NCBI GenBank assembly: GCA_947367415.1
Contig: CANBEE010000049.1
Coordinates: forward strand, 1 to 13,463
Direction: 5' to 3'
Length of the DNA stretch: 13,463 nt
Source: an uncultured Bacteroidales bacterium
GTDB lineage: Bacteria; Bacteroidota; Bacteroidia; Bacteroidales; Bacteroidaceae
The position numbers and the translations under genes are program-made. Positions within the stretch are counted from its first letter, which is position 1. The number at the start of each line of letters is the position of its first letter. Below are positions 6,882 through 13,463 of this stretch, in pieces. A model generated the notes under the pieces. That model was not told the DNA's origin, ran no database searches, and was given only the letters and a program-made list of their open reading frames with translations.

Positions 6882-6902
6882 ATGTTTAGTGTCCAGTGTT
6901 TA
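6882..6902. repeat. Heptamer tandem array, unit GTGTTTA (three copies)
   Basis: ATGTTTA (6882-6888), GTGTCCA (6889-6895) and GTGTTTA (6896-6902) keep an exact 7-base period with two or fewer changes per unit. The array lies in the ribosome-binding side of the gap before ddl and is followed closely by the interspersed core. Confidence 0.6.
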
Positions 6903-6905
6903 GCG

Positions 6906-6935
6906 AACCATTCGGATGGTTAGTTCTCAATTTTT
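6906..6935. repeat. Interspersed core, copy 2, with hairpin over the rluD-family stop codon
   Basis: AACCAT (6906-6911) pairs perfectly with ATGGTT (6916-6921) around TCGG. Bases 6913-6935 match copy 1 (1058-1080) at 19 of 23 positions, all differences being transitions. The rluD-family stop (6920-6922) lies inside the core, so the core supplies the stop and the last residues (KIEN). Confidence 0.65.
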
Positions 6936-8011
6936 CCCGCTACATAGGTATGCCAGCGGTCGATTAGGGAGGTCATGTCCATCGGGAGCTCAGAGGTGAA
7001 GAACATCTCCTGCTTGGTGCGGGGATGTACGAATCCGAGGGTGCGGGCGTGGAGGGCCTGGCGGGGGCAGGTGTCGAAGCAGTTGGCCACAAACTTGCGG
7101 TAGGTGCCCGAGGTAGTGCCCTTGAGTATCTCGCTGCCTCCGTAACGCTCGTCGTTGAAGAGCGGGTGGCCGAGGTGCTTCATGTGGACACGTATCTGAT
7201 GCGTACGCCCTGTCTCGAGGATACACTCCACGAGGGTGACGTAGCCTATGCGCTCCAATACGCGGTAGTGGGTGACGGCGTGCTTGCCTATCGCGGGGTC
7301 GGTGAAGACGGCCATCTGCAGGCGGTCGTGCGGGTTGCGGGCTATCTGGCTACGTATGGTGCCGGTGTCGTCCTTCAAGGAGCCCCACACGAGGGCGTTG
7401 TAGTGTCGCTTGGTGGTCTTGTTGAAGAACTGCATGCCCAGTGAGGTCTTGGCGTCGGGGGTCTTGGCCACCACGAGCAATCCCGAGGTATCCTTGTCGA
7501 TGCGGTGCACGAGGCCTACGCTGGGGTCGTTGGGGTCGTAGTTGGGGTTGTCGCGCAGATGCCAGGCAATGGCATTGACGAGGGTGCCGCTATAGTTGCC
7601 GCAGCCGGGGTGTACGACCATACCGGCAGGCTTGTTGATGATCATGAGATCGTCGTCTTCGTATACGATGTCGAGGGGGATGTCTTCGGGGGTGATGTCG
7701 TTCTCGTAACGCGGGCGGTCCATCATCATGGTGATGATGTCGCAGGGCTTCACGCGGTAGTTGCTCTTCACGGCCCTGCCGTTCACGTAGATAAAGCCTG
7801 CCTCGGCCGCCTTCTGTATGCGATTGCGCGAGGCGTGGGGCAGATGGTCGAAGAGAAACTTGTCGATACGTAGCAACTCCTGCCCCTTGTCCACCACGAT
7901 GCGGAAGTGTTCATAGAGCGATGCCTCCTCGTCGAGCGATGCGTCGAGGTCGGCATAGGGATTGTCGGTACTTTCGGCAAGTAGTTCGTCGAGTTCGTCA
8001 GGATGGGTCAT
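6920..8011 (-). CDS. rluD: RluA/RluD-family 23S rRNA pseudouridine synthase
   Basis: This 363-residue protein has an acidic N-terminal tail (1-35), an S4 RNA-binding domain (about 46-95, RIDKFLFDHLPHASRNRIQKA) and the RluA-type catalytic domain. Motifs seen are INKPAGMVVHPG (125-136), the catalytic loop HRIDKDTSG (169-177, expected catalytic Asp172), then ETGRTHQIRVHMKHLGHPLFND near residues 275-297. S4 plus this catalytic domain is typical of RluD, which modifies helix 69 of 23S rRNA; RluC or a related family member cannot be excluded. It follows the PASTA gene by 26 bases and precedes ddl. Its last codons and stop lie in a repeated element. Confidence 0.9.
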   Translation of the reverse strand: MTHPDELDELLAESTDNPYADLDASLDEEASLYEHFRIVVDKGQELLRIDKFLFDHLPHASRNRIQKAAEAGFIYVNGRAVKSNYRVKPCDIITMMMDRPRYENDITPEDIPLDIVYEDDDLMIINKPAGMVVHPGCGNYSGTLVNAIAWHLRDNPNYDPNDPSVGLVHRIDKDTSGLLVVAKTPDAKTSLGMQFFNKTTKRHYNALVWGSLKDDTGTIRSQIARNPHDRLQMAVFTDPAIGKHAVTHYRVLERIGYVTLVECILETGRTHQIRVHMKHLGHPLFNDERYGGSEILKGTTSGTYRKFVANCFDTCPRQALHARTLGFVHPRTKQEMFFTSELPMDMTSLIDRWHTYVAGKIEN

Positions 8012-8037
8012 AACAGTCTTCTATGAATATAAATAGT

Positions 8038-8655
8038 TTAGAACCATCCCTCCTCTACGGTCGCTACGCCCAAAGTGTCGGCCTCTTCCTTGCTTCCGCC
8101 ACCGATGATGAGTGTTAGCTCAGATCCTTCAGGAACCTTTTCTTGCCCTTGTAGTTCGCGTCCGTTGTAGCGTATGCCGTATACCCAGTCAAGCTCACCG
8201 TCAATCGTGTCGTGTGGAGCTAGCTTGAAGCCTGCGGCACGGAGGCGCGACTCGGCTTGGCGCAATGAACTGTTGTCGGCAACGTCGGGCACAGCAATCA
8301 TGGGCTGGTTGCCCGAGCTCACGGTGAGGTATATCTTGCGGCCTCGCTTAACCTTGGCATTCTGCGCGGGGCGCTGGCTGACGATTTCTCCTACGGGCAC
8401 TCCTTTTATATAGGTATAGTCGTCGACCACTCCAGTCAAGTGATGCTTCCCGAGTATCTGCACGGCCTCTTCCTCCTGCATGCCAGTGATGTCGGGTACC
8501 ATGATGGCTACTCCGTGTTCCGTGTAGCTGTCTATCCAGCGGAAGGTGATGAGCACTGCGGCCACCACCACTGCGGCCATTGCTGCGAGGTTAATGAGAA
8601 TGAAGCGAAGCGATGCTTTCTTCTTTCCCTTATTGATGTCTTTTTGCTTGGTCAT
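8038..8655 (-). CDS. Membrane-anchored PASTA-domain protein
   Basis: This 205-residue protein has a short basic cytoplasmic start (KKGKKKASLR type), one membrane segment (about 17-38, rich in Ala and Val) and an extracytoplasmic part with two PASTA domains (about 52-114, VPDITGMQEEEAVQIL; and 120-186, VPDVADNSSLRQAESRL). PASTA domains bind cell-wall muropeptides or beta-lactams in PBP2x and PknB-type kinases. Here no kinase or transpeptidase domain is attached and none is adjacent. Its operon position before an rRNA pseudouridine synthase and ddl supports a cell-wall link (inference). The C-terminus (EEADTLGVATVEEGWF) is not part of a PASTA fold. Its own role is not known to me. Confidence 0.88.
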   Translation of the reverse strand: MTKQKDINKGKKKASLRFILINLAAMAAVVVAAVLITFRWIDSYTEHGVAIMVPDITGMQEEEAVQILGKHHLTGVVDDYTYIKGVPVGEIVSQRPAQNAKVKRGRKIYLTVSSGNQPMIAVPDVADNSSLRQAESRLRAAGFKLAPHDTIDGELDWVYGIRYNGRELQGQEKVPEGSELTLIIGGGSKEEADTLGVATVEEGWF

Positions 8656-8678
8656 AGTCCTACGATGATATTGACGGA

Positions 8679-8701
8679 CAAAAGTAGTAATAATCCGCGG
8701 A
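8679..8701 (-). promoter_or_regulatory. Promoter -7 element of the PASTA-rluD-ddl operon with adjacent palindrome
   Basis: The minus strand reads TACTTTTG (8686-8679), a full TAnnTTTG match 23 bases before the PASTA start. No clear TTTG lies at 19-21 bases upstream. Just upstream, in the spacer, is a perfect 10-base palindrome ATCCGCGGAT (8692-8701), which might bind a regulator. Confidence 0.5.
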
Positions 8702-8706
8702 TAAAT

Positions 8707-8743
8707 GAAAAAAGAGATGACGATTTTGCACCGTCATCTCTTT
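8707..8743 (-). terminator. Terminator of rpmH
   Basis: A perfect 12-bp stem (8711-8722 with 8732-8743, AAAGAGATGACG type) with a 9-base loop is followed on the minus strand by a T-run. It begins 24 bases after the rpmH stop, upstream of the PASTA promoter. Confidence 0.9.
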
Positions 8744-8767
8744 ATAGTTTTGTCCTGCGGAGAGAAA

Positions 8768-8929
8768 TTACTTCTTCAAACCGTTGAACTCGTCAGAAAT
8801 TGTCAATTTCTTGCGACCCTTAGCACGACGGGCAGCCAATACACGACGACCATTAGCGGTAGCCATTCTCTCACGGAAACCATGTTTGTTCTTTCTCTTT
8901 CTCAGAGAAGGTTGAAATGTTCTTTTCAT
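8768..8929 (-). CDS. rpmH: 50S ribosomal protein L34
   Basis: Reading the minus strand from ATG at 8929 gives 53 residues to TAA at 8770-8768. The start is MKRTFQPSLRKRKNKHGFR, the near-universal L34 signature, followed by ERMATANGRRVLAARRAKGRKKLT, and a short C-terminal tail (ISDEFNGLKK) as in other Bacteroidetes L34 proteins. It is a small, highly basic protein of the large ribosomal subunit. It is transcribed alone, with its own promoter and terminator, divergent from efp. Confidence 0.97.
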   Translation of the reverse strand: MKRTFQPSLRKRKNKHGFRERMATANGRRVLAARRAKGRKKLTISDEFNGLKK

Positions 8930-9005
8930 TGCTCTGTACTATTTTATTGTTCTTTCTTTATCTTGTCTTAGCGCCTTTTCGTCGTTAGGCTGCGTAATCG
9001 GGTTG

Positions 9006-9037
9006 CAAAAGTAGGGACTTTTTTTGAAATCACCAAA
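9006..9037 (-). promoter_or_regulatory. Promoter of rpmH
   Basis: The minus strand reads TTTG (9037-9034), 20 bases, then TACTTTTG (9013-9006), a full Bacteroidetes consensus. The leader to the rpmH ATG would be about 70 bases; it is A-rich near the start and could form a small GCCT/AGGC hairpin. Confidence 0.8.
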
Positions 9038-9062
9038 AAATGTGCTGTTTTTATACGAAAGA

Positions 9063-9094
9063 TTTGGGCATTTTGCCGTTTTCTTGTAATTTTG
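9063..9094 (+). promoter_or_regulatory. Promoter of efp-radC
   Basis: TTTG (9063-9066), a 20-base spacer and TAATTTTG (9087-9094) match the Bacteroidetes consensus. Transcription should begin near 9100, giving a leader of about 50 bases that is A-rich before the efp ATG. It is back to back with the rpmH promoter, 25 bases apart. Confidence 0.82.
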
Positions 9095-9153
9095 CACTCG
9101 GAAAACAGCGAAAATGTAATAAATAAGTATAAATAAACAAGACAAGACTAGTT

Positions 9154-9720
9154 ATGATTAATGCTCAAGACATCAAGAAAGGTACTTGCATCCGTATGGA
9201 CGGCAAGCTGTACTTCTGTATCGATTTCCTTCATGTAAAGCCCGGTAAGGGTAACACCTTCATGCGTACAACGCTCAAGGACGTGGTTGACGGCTACGTG
9301 CTGGAGCGTCGCTTCAACATCGGCGAGAAACTCGAGGACGTACGCGTAGAGCGTCGCCCCTATCAGTTCCTCTATCAGGAGGGTGAGGACTTCATCTTCA
9401 TGAACAATGAGACTTTCGACCAGGCTCCCATCGCCAAGGAACTCATCACAGGCGTTGCCTTCTTGAAGGAGGGTATGACCGTTGAGGTGGTATCTGACGC
9501 TTCTACCGACACCGTGCTCTATGCTGAGCTTCCTACAAAGGTGGTGCTCCAGATTAGCTATACCGAGCCTGGCCTCAAGGGCGACACCGCCACCAACACA
9601 CTCAAGCCCGCGACACTGGAGACTGGCGCCGAGATCCGCGTGCCCCTCTTCATTACAGAAGGTGAGTTCGTTGAGGTTGACACTCGCGATGGCTCATACG
9701 TAGGTCGTGTGAAGATGTAA
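9154..9720 (+). CDS. efp: Translation elongation factor P
   Basis: This 188-residue protein has full EF-P length, with an N-terminal KOW-like domain (1-63) and two OB-type domains ending in the conserved TRDGSYVGRVKM. EF-P enters the ribosomal E site and relieves stalling at polyproline stretches. The tip loop reads VKPGKGNTF (28-36) with Lys32 at the position that is beta-lysylated in E. coli (Lys34) and is Arg in rhamnosylated types. No modification enzyme gene (epmA, epmB, earP) is in the window. It is the first gene of a two-gene operon with radC, which starts two bases after the stop (TAATAATG). Confidence 0.97.
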   Translation: MINAQDIKKGTCIRMDGKLYFCIDFLHVKPGKGNTFMRTTLKDVVDGYVLERRFNIGEKLEDVRVERRPYQFLYQEGEDFIFMNNETFDQAPIAKELITGVAFLKEGMTVEVVSDASTDTVLYAELPTKVVLQISYTEPGLKGDTATNTLKPATLETGAEIRVPLFITEGEFVEVDTRDGSYVGRVKM

Positions 9721-9722
9721 TA

Positions 9723-10406
9723 ATGGACAAACTGACAATCAATCGCTGGGCCGAAGAAGACCGCCCACGCGAGAAGATGATAAGCAAAGGAGCTCAGGCG
9801 TTGACCAACGCTGAGCTCCTTGCTATTCTTATAGGCTCGGGCAACGATGAAGACTCGGCCGTAGCACTCATGCAGAAGGTGCTAGCCGCCTATGGCAATA
9901 GCATCGACCAGGTGGGTCGCCTTAGTGTAGACGAACTATGCCGTTTCAAGGGCATAGGGCCTGCCAAGGCGGTCACCATACTTGCAGCCTGCGAACTGGG
10001 TCGCCGACGTGCCGTAGAGCAGCCTGAGCGCCGGCAGATACGCTCTGCCTCACATGCATACGACTATTTCTATCCTCTCATGCGCGACCTTGCCGTAGAG
10101 GAGTGTCATGTGGTGCTGCTCAACCAGTCGTCCACGGTTATCGATTCTATGCGCATTGGTATGGGCGGGCTCACAGAGACGGTAGTCGATGTGCGCATCA
10201 TCCTGCGCGAAGCCCTGCTCAAGCGGGCCACCTCGCTTATCCTCTGCCACAACCACCCGTCGGGCACGCTACACCCCAGCACACATGACGACCGCCTCAC
10301 ACGCCAGGTGCAGGAGGCGGCCAAGCTCTTTAATATCAGTCTGCTCGATCATATCATCTTTACCGATAATGGCTATTACAGCTATGCCGATGAGGGGAGG
10401 CTATAA
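9723..10406 (+). CDS. radC: RadC/UPF0758 family JAMM-domain protein
   Basis: This 227-residue protein has an N-terminal helix-hairpin-helix region (FKGIGPAKAVTI, 75-86) and a JAMM/MPN metalloprotease-like domain with the metal motif HNHPSGTLHPSTHDD (176-190; H176, H178 and D189 as ligands, with an upstream glutamate at 126 or 127). The family was named for DNA repair, but that role is doubtful and its substrate is unknown; homologues often sit on mobile or defence loci. Here it is tightly coupled to efp, which looks like a core chromosomal copy. Length is standard. Confidence 0.93.
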   Translation: MDKLTINRWAEEDRPREKMISKGAQALTNAELLAILIGSGNDEDSAVALMQKVLAAYGNSIDQVGRLSVDELCRFKGIGPAKAVTILAACELGRRRAVEQPERRQIRSASHAYDYFYPLMRDLAVEECHVVLLNQSSTVIDSMRIGMGGLTETVVDVRIILREALLKRATSLILCHNHPSGTLHPSTHDDRLTRQVQEAAKLFNISLLDHIIFTDNGYYSYADEGRL

Positions 10407-10443
10407 GCAGTGCAGTGCATCGGTGGTGACTAATGGAATGAAA

Positions 10444-10471
10444 AAGAAGCAGCTCGTGAGAGCTGCTTCTT
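10444..10471. terminator. Two-sided terminator between radC and the PL22-like gene
   Basis: A perfect 12-bp stem (10444-10455 with 10460-10471, AAGAAGCAGCTC type) closes a GTGA loop between two converging genes. The minus-strand side is followed by a T-run. On the plus strand GTCTTATTTG follows, which is less ideal. It is 3 bases from the stop of the minus-strand gene. Confidence 0.88.
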
Positions 10472-10474
10472 GTC

Positions 10475-11806
10475 TTATTTGTAGCGTTCAAGCAAGTGTT
10501 TGGGGAGTTTTATGATGCAGATGTTCATCGAGCGGTCGTCTTCCGATAGCATAGCGGACTGTATCTCTATGGCTGTGCCGTCGGGCTTGAACGTAGGATG
10601 CACGTGGTCGCGGGCTGTGGTCTTGTGCCCTGCCGTGAGCAGTATGCGCTCCTTGGTGTGGCGGTCGATGAGCCAAAGCTCACGTGCGAAGGTATCGCCT
10701 GCTACCCAATGTCCGTCGTGCGAGCCTGCTACGTGCCAGAAATTGTCGCCATCGACCTGCCCTTCGAGTGTGAATTCACGTGTGCGCATATTCACTACAG
10801 CCAATCCGGTGGCATAGGCCTTGGTGCCTGCAGGACCCCAGTCCTTGGTAAAATCGGTAGGCTGCTCATCTTCACTGATGGGACGGTGCCCGATGACGGC
10901 AAAGGCCAGTTCGTCTTCACTGATGACGGCCTCGTGAGTCACCCAGTCATACTCCGTCTCGCGATAGATGGGGCGCAGGTTGCTGCCGTCGGCATTGACC
11001 ATCCATGTGCGCTGGGGTGCCTTTCCGCCCGTCTCCCAGCAGAATATCACCTCACCGGGATGCCAGGGGTTGCCCTGTATGTGTCCCACTTGGAAGTGTA
11101 CGCTTACCACATGCTCCACCTTACCCGTAGTGAGGTCTATCTTGCCTATGCCCGAGGGGCCTGCTCCCATATTGCGGGGGCCAAACGTGCCTGATATCTC
11201 CTCCTTGATGGGGAATTGCCCGGCATATTGCTTGCCCAAGCGGAAGTAGGCGAAGGTCTCGCTACCATCCAGGGCCATGTCGCCACGTGCGCCCATCTCG
11301 GCAGGGATGGTGCCGCAGATGCGCTCGTAGTGTTTCTTTTTCTTCAGGATGTTGGCCTCGGAGTCGGCAAACAGGCGCTCGAGGTCTATCTCTACCACCT
11401 CCATGTCGTGCTCTTTCTGCTTCTCCTTCGGCTTCGCGGCCTGCTTGGGGCGCATATAATAGAGGTACATCGAGTTGCGGGCTACGCAAAGCATTCCCGA
11501 GTAACCTCCTTCGGTAACCTGTACGATGTCGCCTGTCTCCTCATTCACCGCCATTGCTTCGCCACGTACGCGGTTTGAGCGGAAGACCACCCATTTCCCG
11601 TCCGAGGTCCATTGGTTGTGAGTCTGGTATATCTTAGTGTCGCCCATACCGCTTTGGCTGGTAAGGAATATGAGCTCCACTCCAGTTTTGGGGTCGTTGA
11701 CAACTTTCCGCTCAGAAGGGAAGCGTCGCCCAATCTGTGCAGAAACGGGTAATGCGAGCATCATGGATGCTATGATGCATGCAAAGGTTATTATTGCTCT
11801 TCTCAT
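10475..11806 (-). CDS. Secreted oligogalacturonate lyase-like protein (PL22 family, beta-propeller)
   Basis: This 443-residue protein has a signal peptide (1-23, ending PVSA before QIG). The body resembles oligogalacturonate lyase: TSDGKWVVFRSNR (67-79), GHIQGNPWHPGEVIFCWETGG (241-261), MVNADGSNLRPI (269-280), THE (290-292), FWHVAGSHDGHW (356-367) and DHVHPTFKPDG (400-410). H242, H291, H401 and H403 fit the expected catalytic and metal-binding histidines. The family cleaves unsaturated or saturated digalacturonates by beta-elimination to keto-deoxyuronates. Known enzymes are cytoplasmic, but this one is exported, as in several Bacteroidetes homologues. The Gln ligand reported before the HxH pair is not obvious here (A398, R399). 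A Lys/Glu-rich insert covers about 121-160. It follows the GH105 gene by 21 bases, so the two form an operon. A general TolB-like propeller without lyase activity is the alternative. Confidence 0.78.
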   Translation of the reverse strand: MRRAIITFACIIASMMLALPVSAQIGRRFPSERKVVNDPKTGVELIFLTSQSGMGDTKIYQTHNQWTSDGKWVVFRSNRVRGEAMAVNEETGDIVQVTEGGYSGMLCVARNSMYLYYMRPKQAAKPKEKQKEHDMEVVEIDLERLFADSEANILKKKKHYERICGTIPAEMGARGDMALDGSETFAYFRLGKQYAGQFPIKEEISGTFGPRNMGAGPSGIGKIDLTTGKVEHVVSVHFQVGHIQGNPWHPGEVIFCWETGGKAPQRTWMVNADGSNLRPIYRETEYDWVTHEAVISEDELAFAVIGHRPISEDEQPTDFTKDWGPAGTKAYATGLAVVNMRTREFTLEGQVDGDNFWHVAGSHDGHWVAGDTFARELWLIDRHTKERILLTAGHKTTARDHVHPTFKPDGTAIEIQSAMLSEDDRSMNICIIKLPKHLLERYK

Positions 11807-11827
11807 GGCTTTTAATGGATTGTAAGG

Positions 11828-13225
11828 TTAGAATCTGATGCTACCGTCATAGTTAAAGATGGGACTTTTGGTCTTCACCTCTTCGTCGTAGAACTGCACG
11901 GCGCTATCGTTGAGCTTGGGGTGCTGTTGTTGCAAGAGCTTGATGACCTCGGCTCCCGCCCATATCGTAGGACCGTAGCCATGGGCTGCCATCACATGCA
12001 CGGGGCGGTAGGCGTAGAAGGCCGCATCGAATCCCATGCCAGTGCCTACGCATACTCCCTCGACCTGTCCCTGCTCGTTCACGGCCGACTCTACGGCATG
12101 CCATCCCTGCAGCACGATGGGTCCGTAGGCTTTGGCGTCGACCCATCCCTTGTTGATGGCATGGGCTATGCAATAGGTAAAGATTGCCGTTGCTGAGGTC
12201 TCCAGGTAGGTGTCGTTGCGGTCGAGCAGCTGGTGCCAGAATCCGTCGTGATGCTGCAGTACGGCAAGTCCCTGTATGTGGGCTTTCAGCAATGCCATTA
12301 TCTCGGCACGCTGGGGATGGCTCTCGGGCAGTGCGTCGAGCACCTCGCTCATGGTCAACAGTGCCCATCCGTTGGCTCTGCCCCAGAAGAATGCAGGATG
12401 GGGGTCCATAGCCTCGACCCATCCGTGACGGAAGAGGCCCTTCTCAGGTACGAACATCTTGTTGGCAAACAGCAGCACCTGGCGTGCGGCCTCGTCATAG
12501 TATTTAGCATCGCCGGTGAGCTTGCCCATATAGGCCACGGCGGGTATTCCCATGAACATGTCATCGAGCCATACCGTATTCTTCTGCGGACGGATGCGTG
12601 CGAATGTTCCGTCTTCGAGGCGGAACTCCTTGTTGACGATATAGTCGGCATAGTTGTCGATAAGTGGGCGCAGTGGTAATTTCTTGTCACCGAGCAGCGC
12701 TTTTATCATTGAGGCGCATACGGCGCCAGCATCGTCGAGGGCATGAGGATCGATGACGCGGCGCACATTACCGTCGATCTTTCCGTGCTTGCTGTACACC
12801 TCCTTGAAGTAGGGCGCGGCATCGGCCAGCAGGCGGTGACGCTTGTGTACATAGTCGCGGTAGCTCTTGTCGCCTGTAGCCTCATAGGCGGCCAGCACGG
12901 CCGAGTAGGTCACTCCCCACTCATAGCTTGTCAGGCGGAATCCACCCTGCTTGAGCTGCGTGTCCTTATTGATTTTTGCCAGATCCTTCACCTCTTCTCC
13001 CGTTTGCTTGTCGACGAGCACGGCGGGTGTCTGTTCGTCAATGTATCCGAGTACGCGGTCCATCGTGGCTTTCACGTCCTGCACGGCAGGCAAGCCATAG
13101 TCGAGCCTGTAGGCTGGTTTCATCAGATGCAATGGAGTATTGTTGTCGTTGATTTGCTGTGCACAGAGTATTGAGGGAGCACCCATCAATAGTGGAAATG
13201 CATAGAGGAGAAATTTGCTTTTCAT
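11828..13225 (-). CDS. GH105 unsaturated rhamnogalacturonyl (glycuronyl) hydrolase
   Basis: This 465-residue protein has a signal peptide (1-22, MGAPSILCA before QQ; the Cys is not in a good lipobox). It has the (alpha/alpha)6 barrel pattern of GH105 enzymes such as YteR/YesR: FRLTSYEWGVTYSAVLAAYEATG (96-118), NTVWLDDMFMGIPAVAYMG (216-234, with the likely catalytic Asp D221 or D222), DPHPAFFWGRANGWALLTMSEVL (274-296), HQLLDRNDTYLETSATA (331-347) and a GTGMGFDAAFYAYRPV segment near the C-terminus. The enzyme hydrates and removes the 4,5-unsaturated uronic acid from oligosaccharides left by pectate or rhamnogalacturonan lyases. It is first in an operon with the PL22-like gene. No SusC/SusD pair or regulator lies in the window, so this may be one end of a larger pectin locus or a small satellite. 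Confidence 0.9.
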   Translation of the reverse strand: MKSKFLLYAFPLLMGAPSILCAQQINDNNTPLHLMKPAYRLDYGLPAVQDVKATMDRVLGYIDEQTPAVLVDKQTGEEVKDLAKINKDTQLKQGGFRLTSYEWGVTYSAVLAAYEATGDKSYRDYVHKRHRLLADAAPYFKEVYSKHGKIDGNVRRVIDPHALDDAGAVCASMIKALLGDKKLPLRPLIDNYADYIVNKEFRLEDGTFARIRPQKNTVWLDDMFMGIPAVAYMGKLTGDAKYYDEAARQVLLFANKMFVPEKGLFRHGWVEAMDPHPAFFWGRANGWALLTMSEVLDALPESHPQRAEIMALLKAHIQGLAVLQHHDGFWHQLLDRNDTYLETSATAIFTYCIAHAINKGWVDAKAYGPIVLQGWHAVESAVNEQGQVEGVCVGTGMGFDAAFYAYRPVHVMAAHGYGPTIWAGAEVIKLLQQQHPKLNDSAVQFYDEEVKTKSPIFNYDGSIRF

Positions 13226-13242
13226 GACTTAACGTGTTTGAT

Positions 13243-13257
13243 GTTTGTGCAAACTTA
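13243..13257 (-). promoter_or_regulatory. Promoter -7 element of the pectin operon overlapping an inverted repeat
   Basis: The minus strand reads TAAGTTTG (13257-13250), a TAnnTTTG match 24 bases before the GH105 ATG. It overlaps a perfect inverted repeat GTTTG-TG-CAAAC (13243-13254). No TTTG lies 20 bases upstream, as is common for genes that need an activator (inference). Confidence 0.5.
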
Positions 13258-13463
13258 CATAAAAAAAGTGGTTTTTAGGCTAGTTTGATAAAAAAAGGAG
13301 TATTTTAGAGAAATGGAGGCAAGAAACGAGCGAGATATAGTATTTGTGTAATGAGACAGACGGGATACTAGACGATGAAAAGGACGATTTTTTAGGTATT
13401 CCTATTGGCGAAAGTTCATAAATCGGTTGGCTTTGGCAGCACAGCGTGCGGAAACGATAACGA
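13258..13463. other. Stretch with no supported gene
   Basis: AT-rich with several A-runs up to about 13300. A minus-strand frame is open from the window edge for about 57 codons, but its Ser/Cys-rich translation does not look like protein. I see no RNA, repeat or terminator. The neighbouring gene probably lies beyond the window. Confidence 0.4.

Noticed and set aside
8930..9005. Structured leader of rpmH as a possible regulatory RNA
   Set aside because: Only a 4-5 bp hairpin is visible. No known ribosomal-protein leader motif is recognisable.
13286..13462. Open minus-strand frame at the right edge
   Set aside because: Ser/Cys-rich translation without motifs, ending in the AT-rich gap. It is more likely non-coding.
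1..13463. CRISPR array, insertion sequence, toxin-antitoxin or phage-defence locus
   Set aside because: No spaced 20-40 base direct repeats, transposase motifs or paired small genes of that kind were seen. The gene content is core metabolism and envelope.

Overview
The window looks like chromosomal DNA of a Bacteroidales bacterium, most likely Prevotella/Segatella-like (inference). The main grounds are promoters of the Bacteroidetes type (TTTG, 20 bases, TAnnTTTG) in front of tRNA-Phe, rpmH and efp, A-rich sequence instead of Shine-Dalgarno sites before start codons, and a typical Bacteroidales gene set: a stand-alone PASTA protein followed by an RluD-type synthase and Ddl, rpmH divergent from efp, and periplasmic pectin enzymes.

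Layout. Bases 1-369 hold the last 27 codons of a plus-strand gene, its terminator and a mostly empty gap. Bases 370-3962 are a minus-strand operon read in the order cation/proton antiporter, tcdA, lolD-type ATPase. Next comes tRNA-Phe (minus) with its own promoter and terminator, then a divergent plus-strand outer-membrane porin (4473-5795). A two-sided terminator separates the porin from the minus-strand cell-envelope/ribosome operon PASTA protein - rluD family - ddl (8655-5882). The 53-codon rpmH (8929-8768, minus) has its own strong terminator and a promoter divergent from that of efp-radC (plus, 9154-10406). A perfect 12-bp hairpin separates radC from a minus-strand pair: GH105 unsaturated glycuronyl hydrolase followed by a PL22-like oligogalacturonate lyase. 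Both have signal peptides and together they suggest periplasmic processing of pectin fragments. The last 240 bases hold a promoter-like site and nothing else I can support.

Most of the window is housekeeping, and I found no clear new multi-gene system. The most unusual signal is a set of short tandem arrays that all have a 7-base period but different units. One lies in frame inside tcdA. Two flank a hairpin core between tcdA and lolD. Another, with a related core, lies between the rluD-family gene and ddl, and there the core supplies the stop codon of the rluD-family gene. A separate oddity is an exact 12-base-period triplicate of GGTTGACA just beyond the tRNA-Phe terminator.
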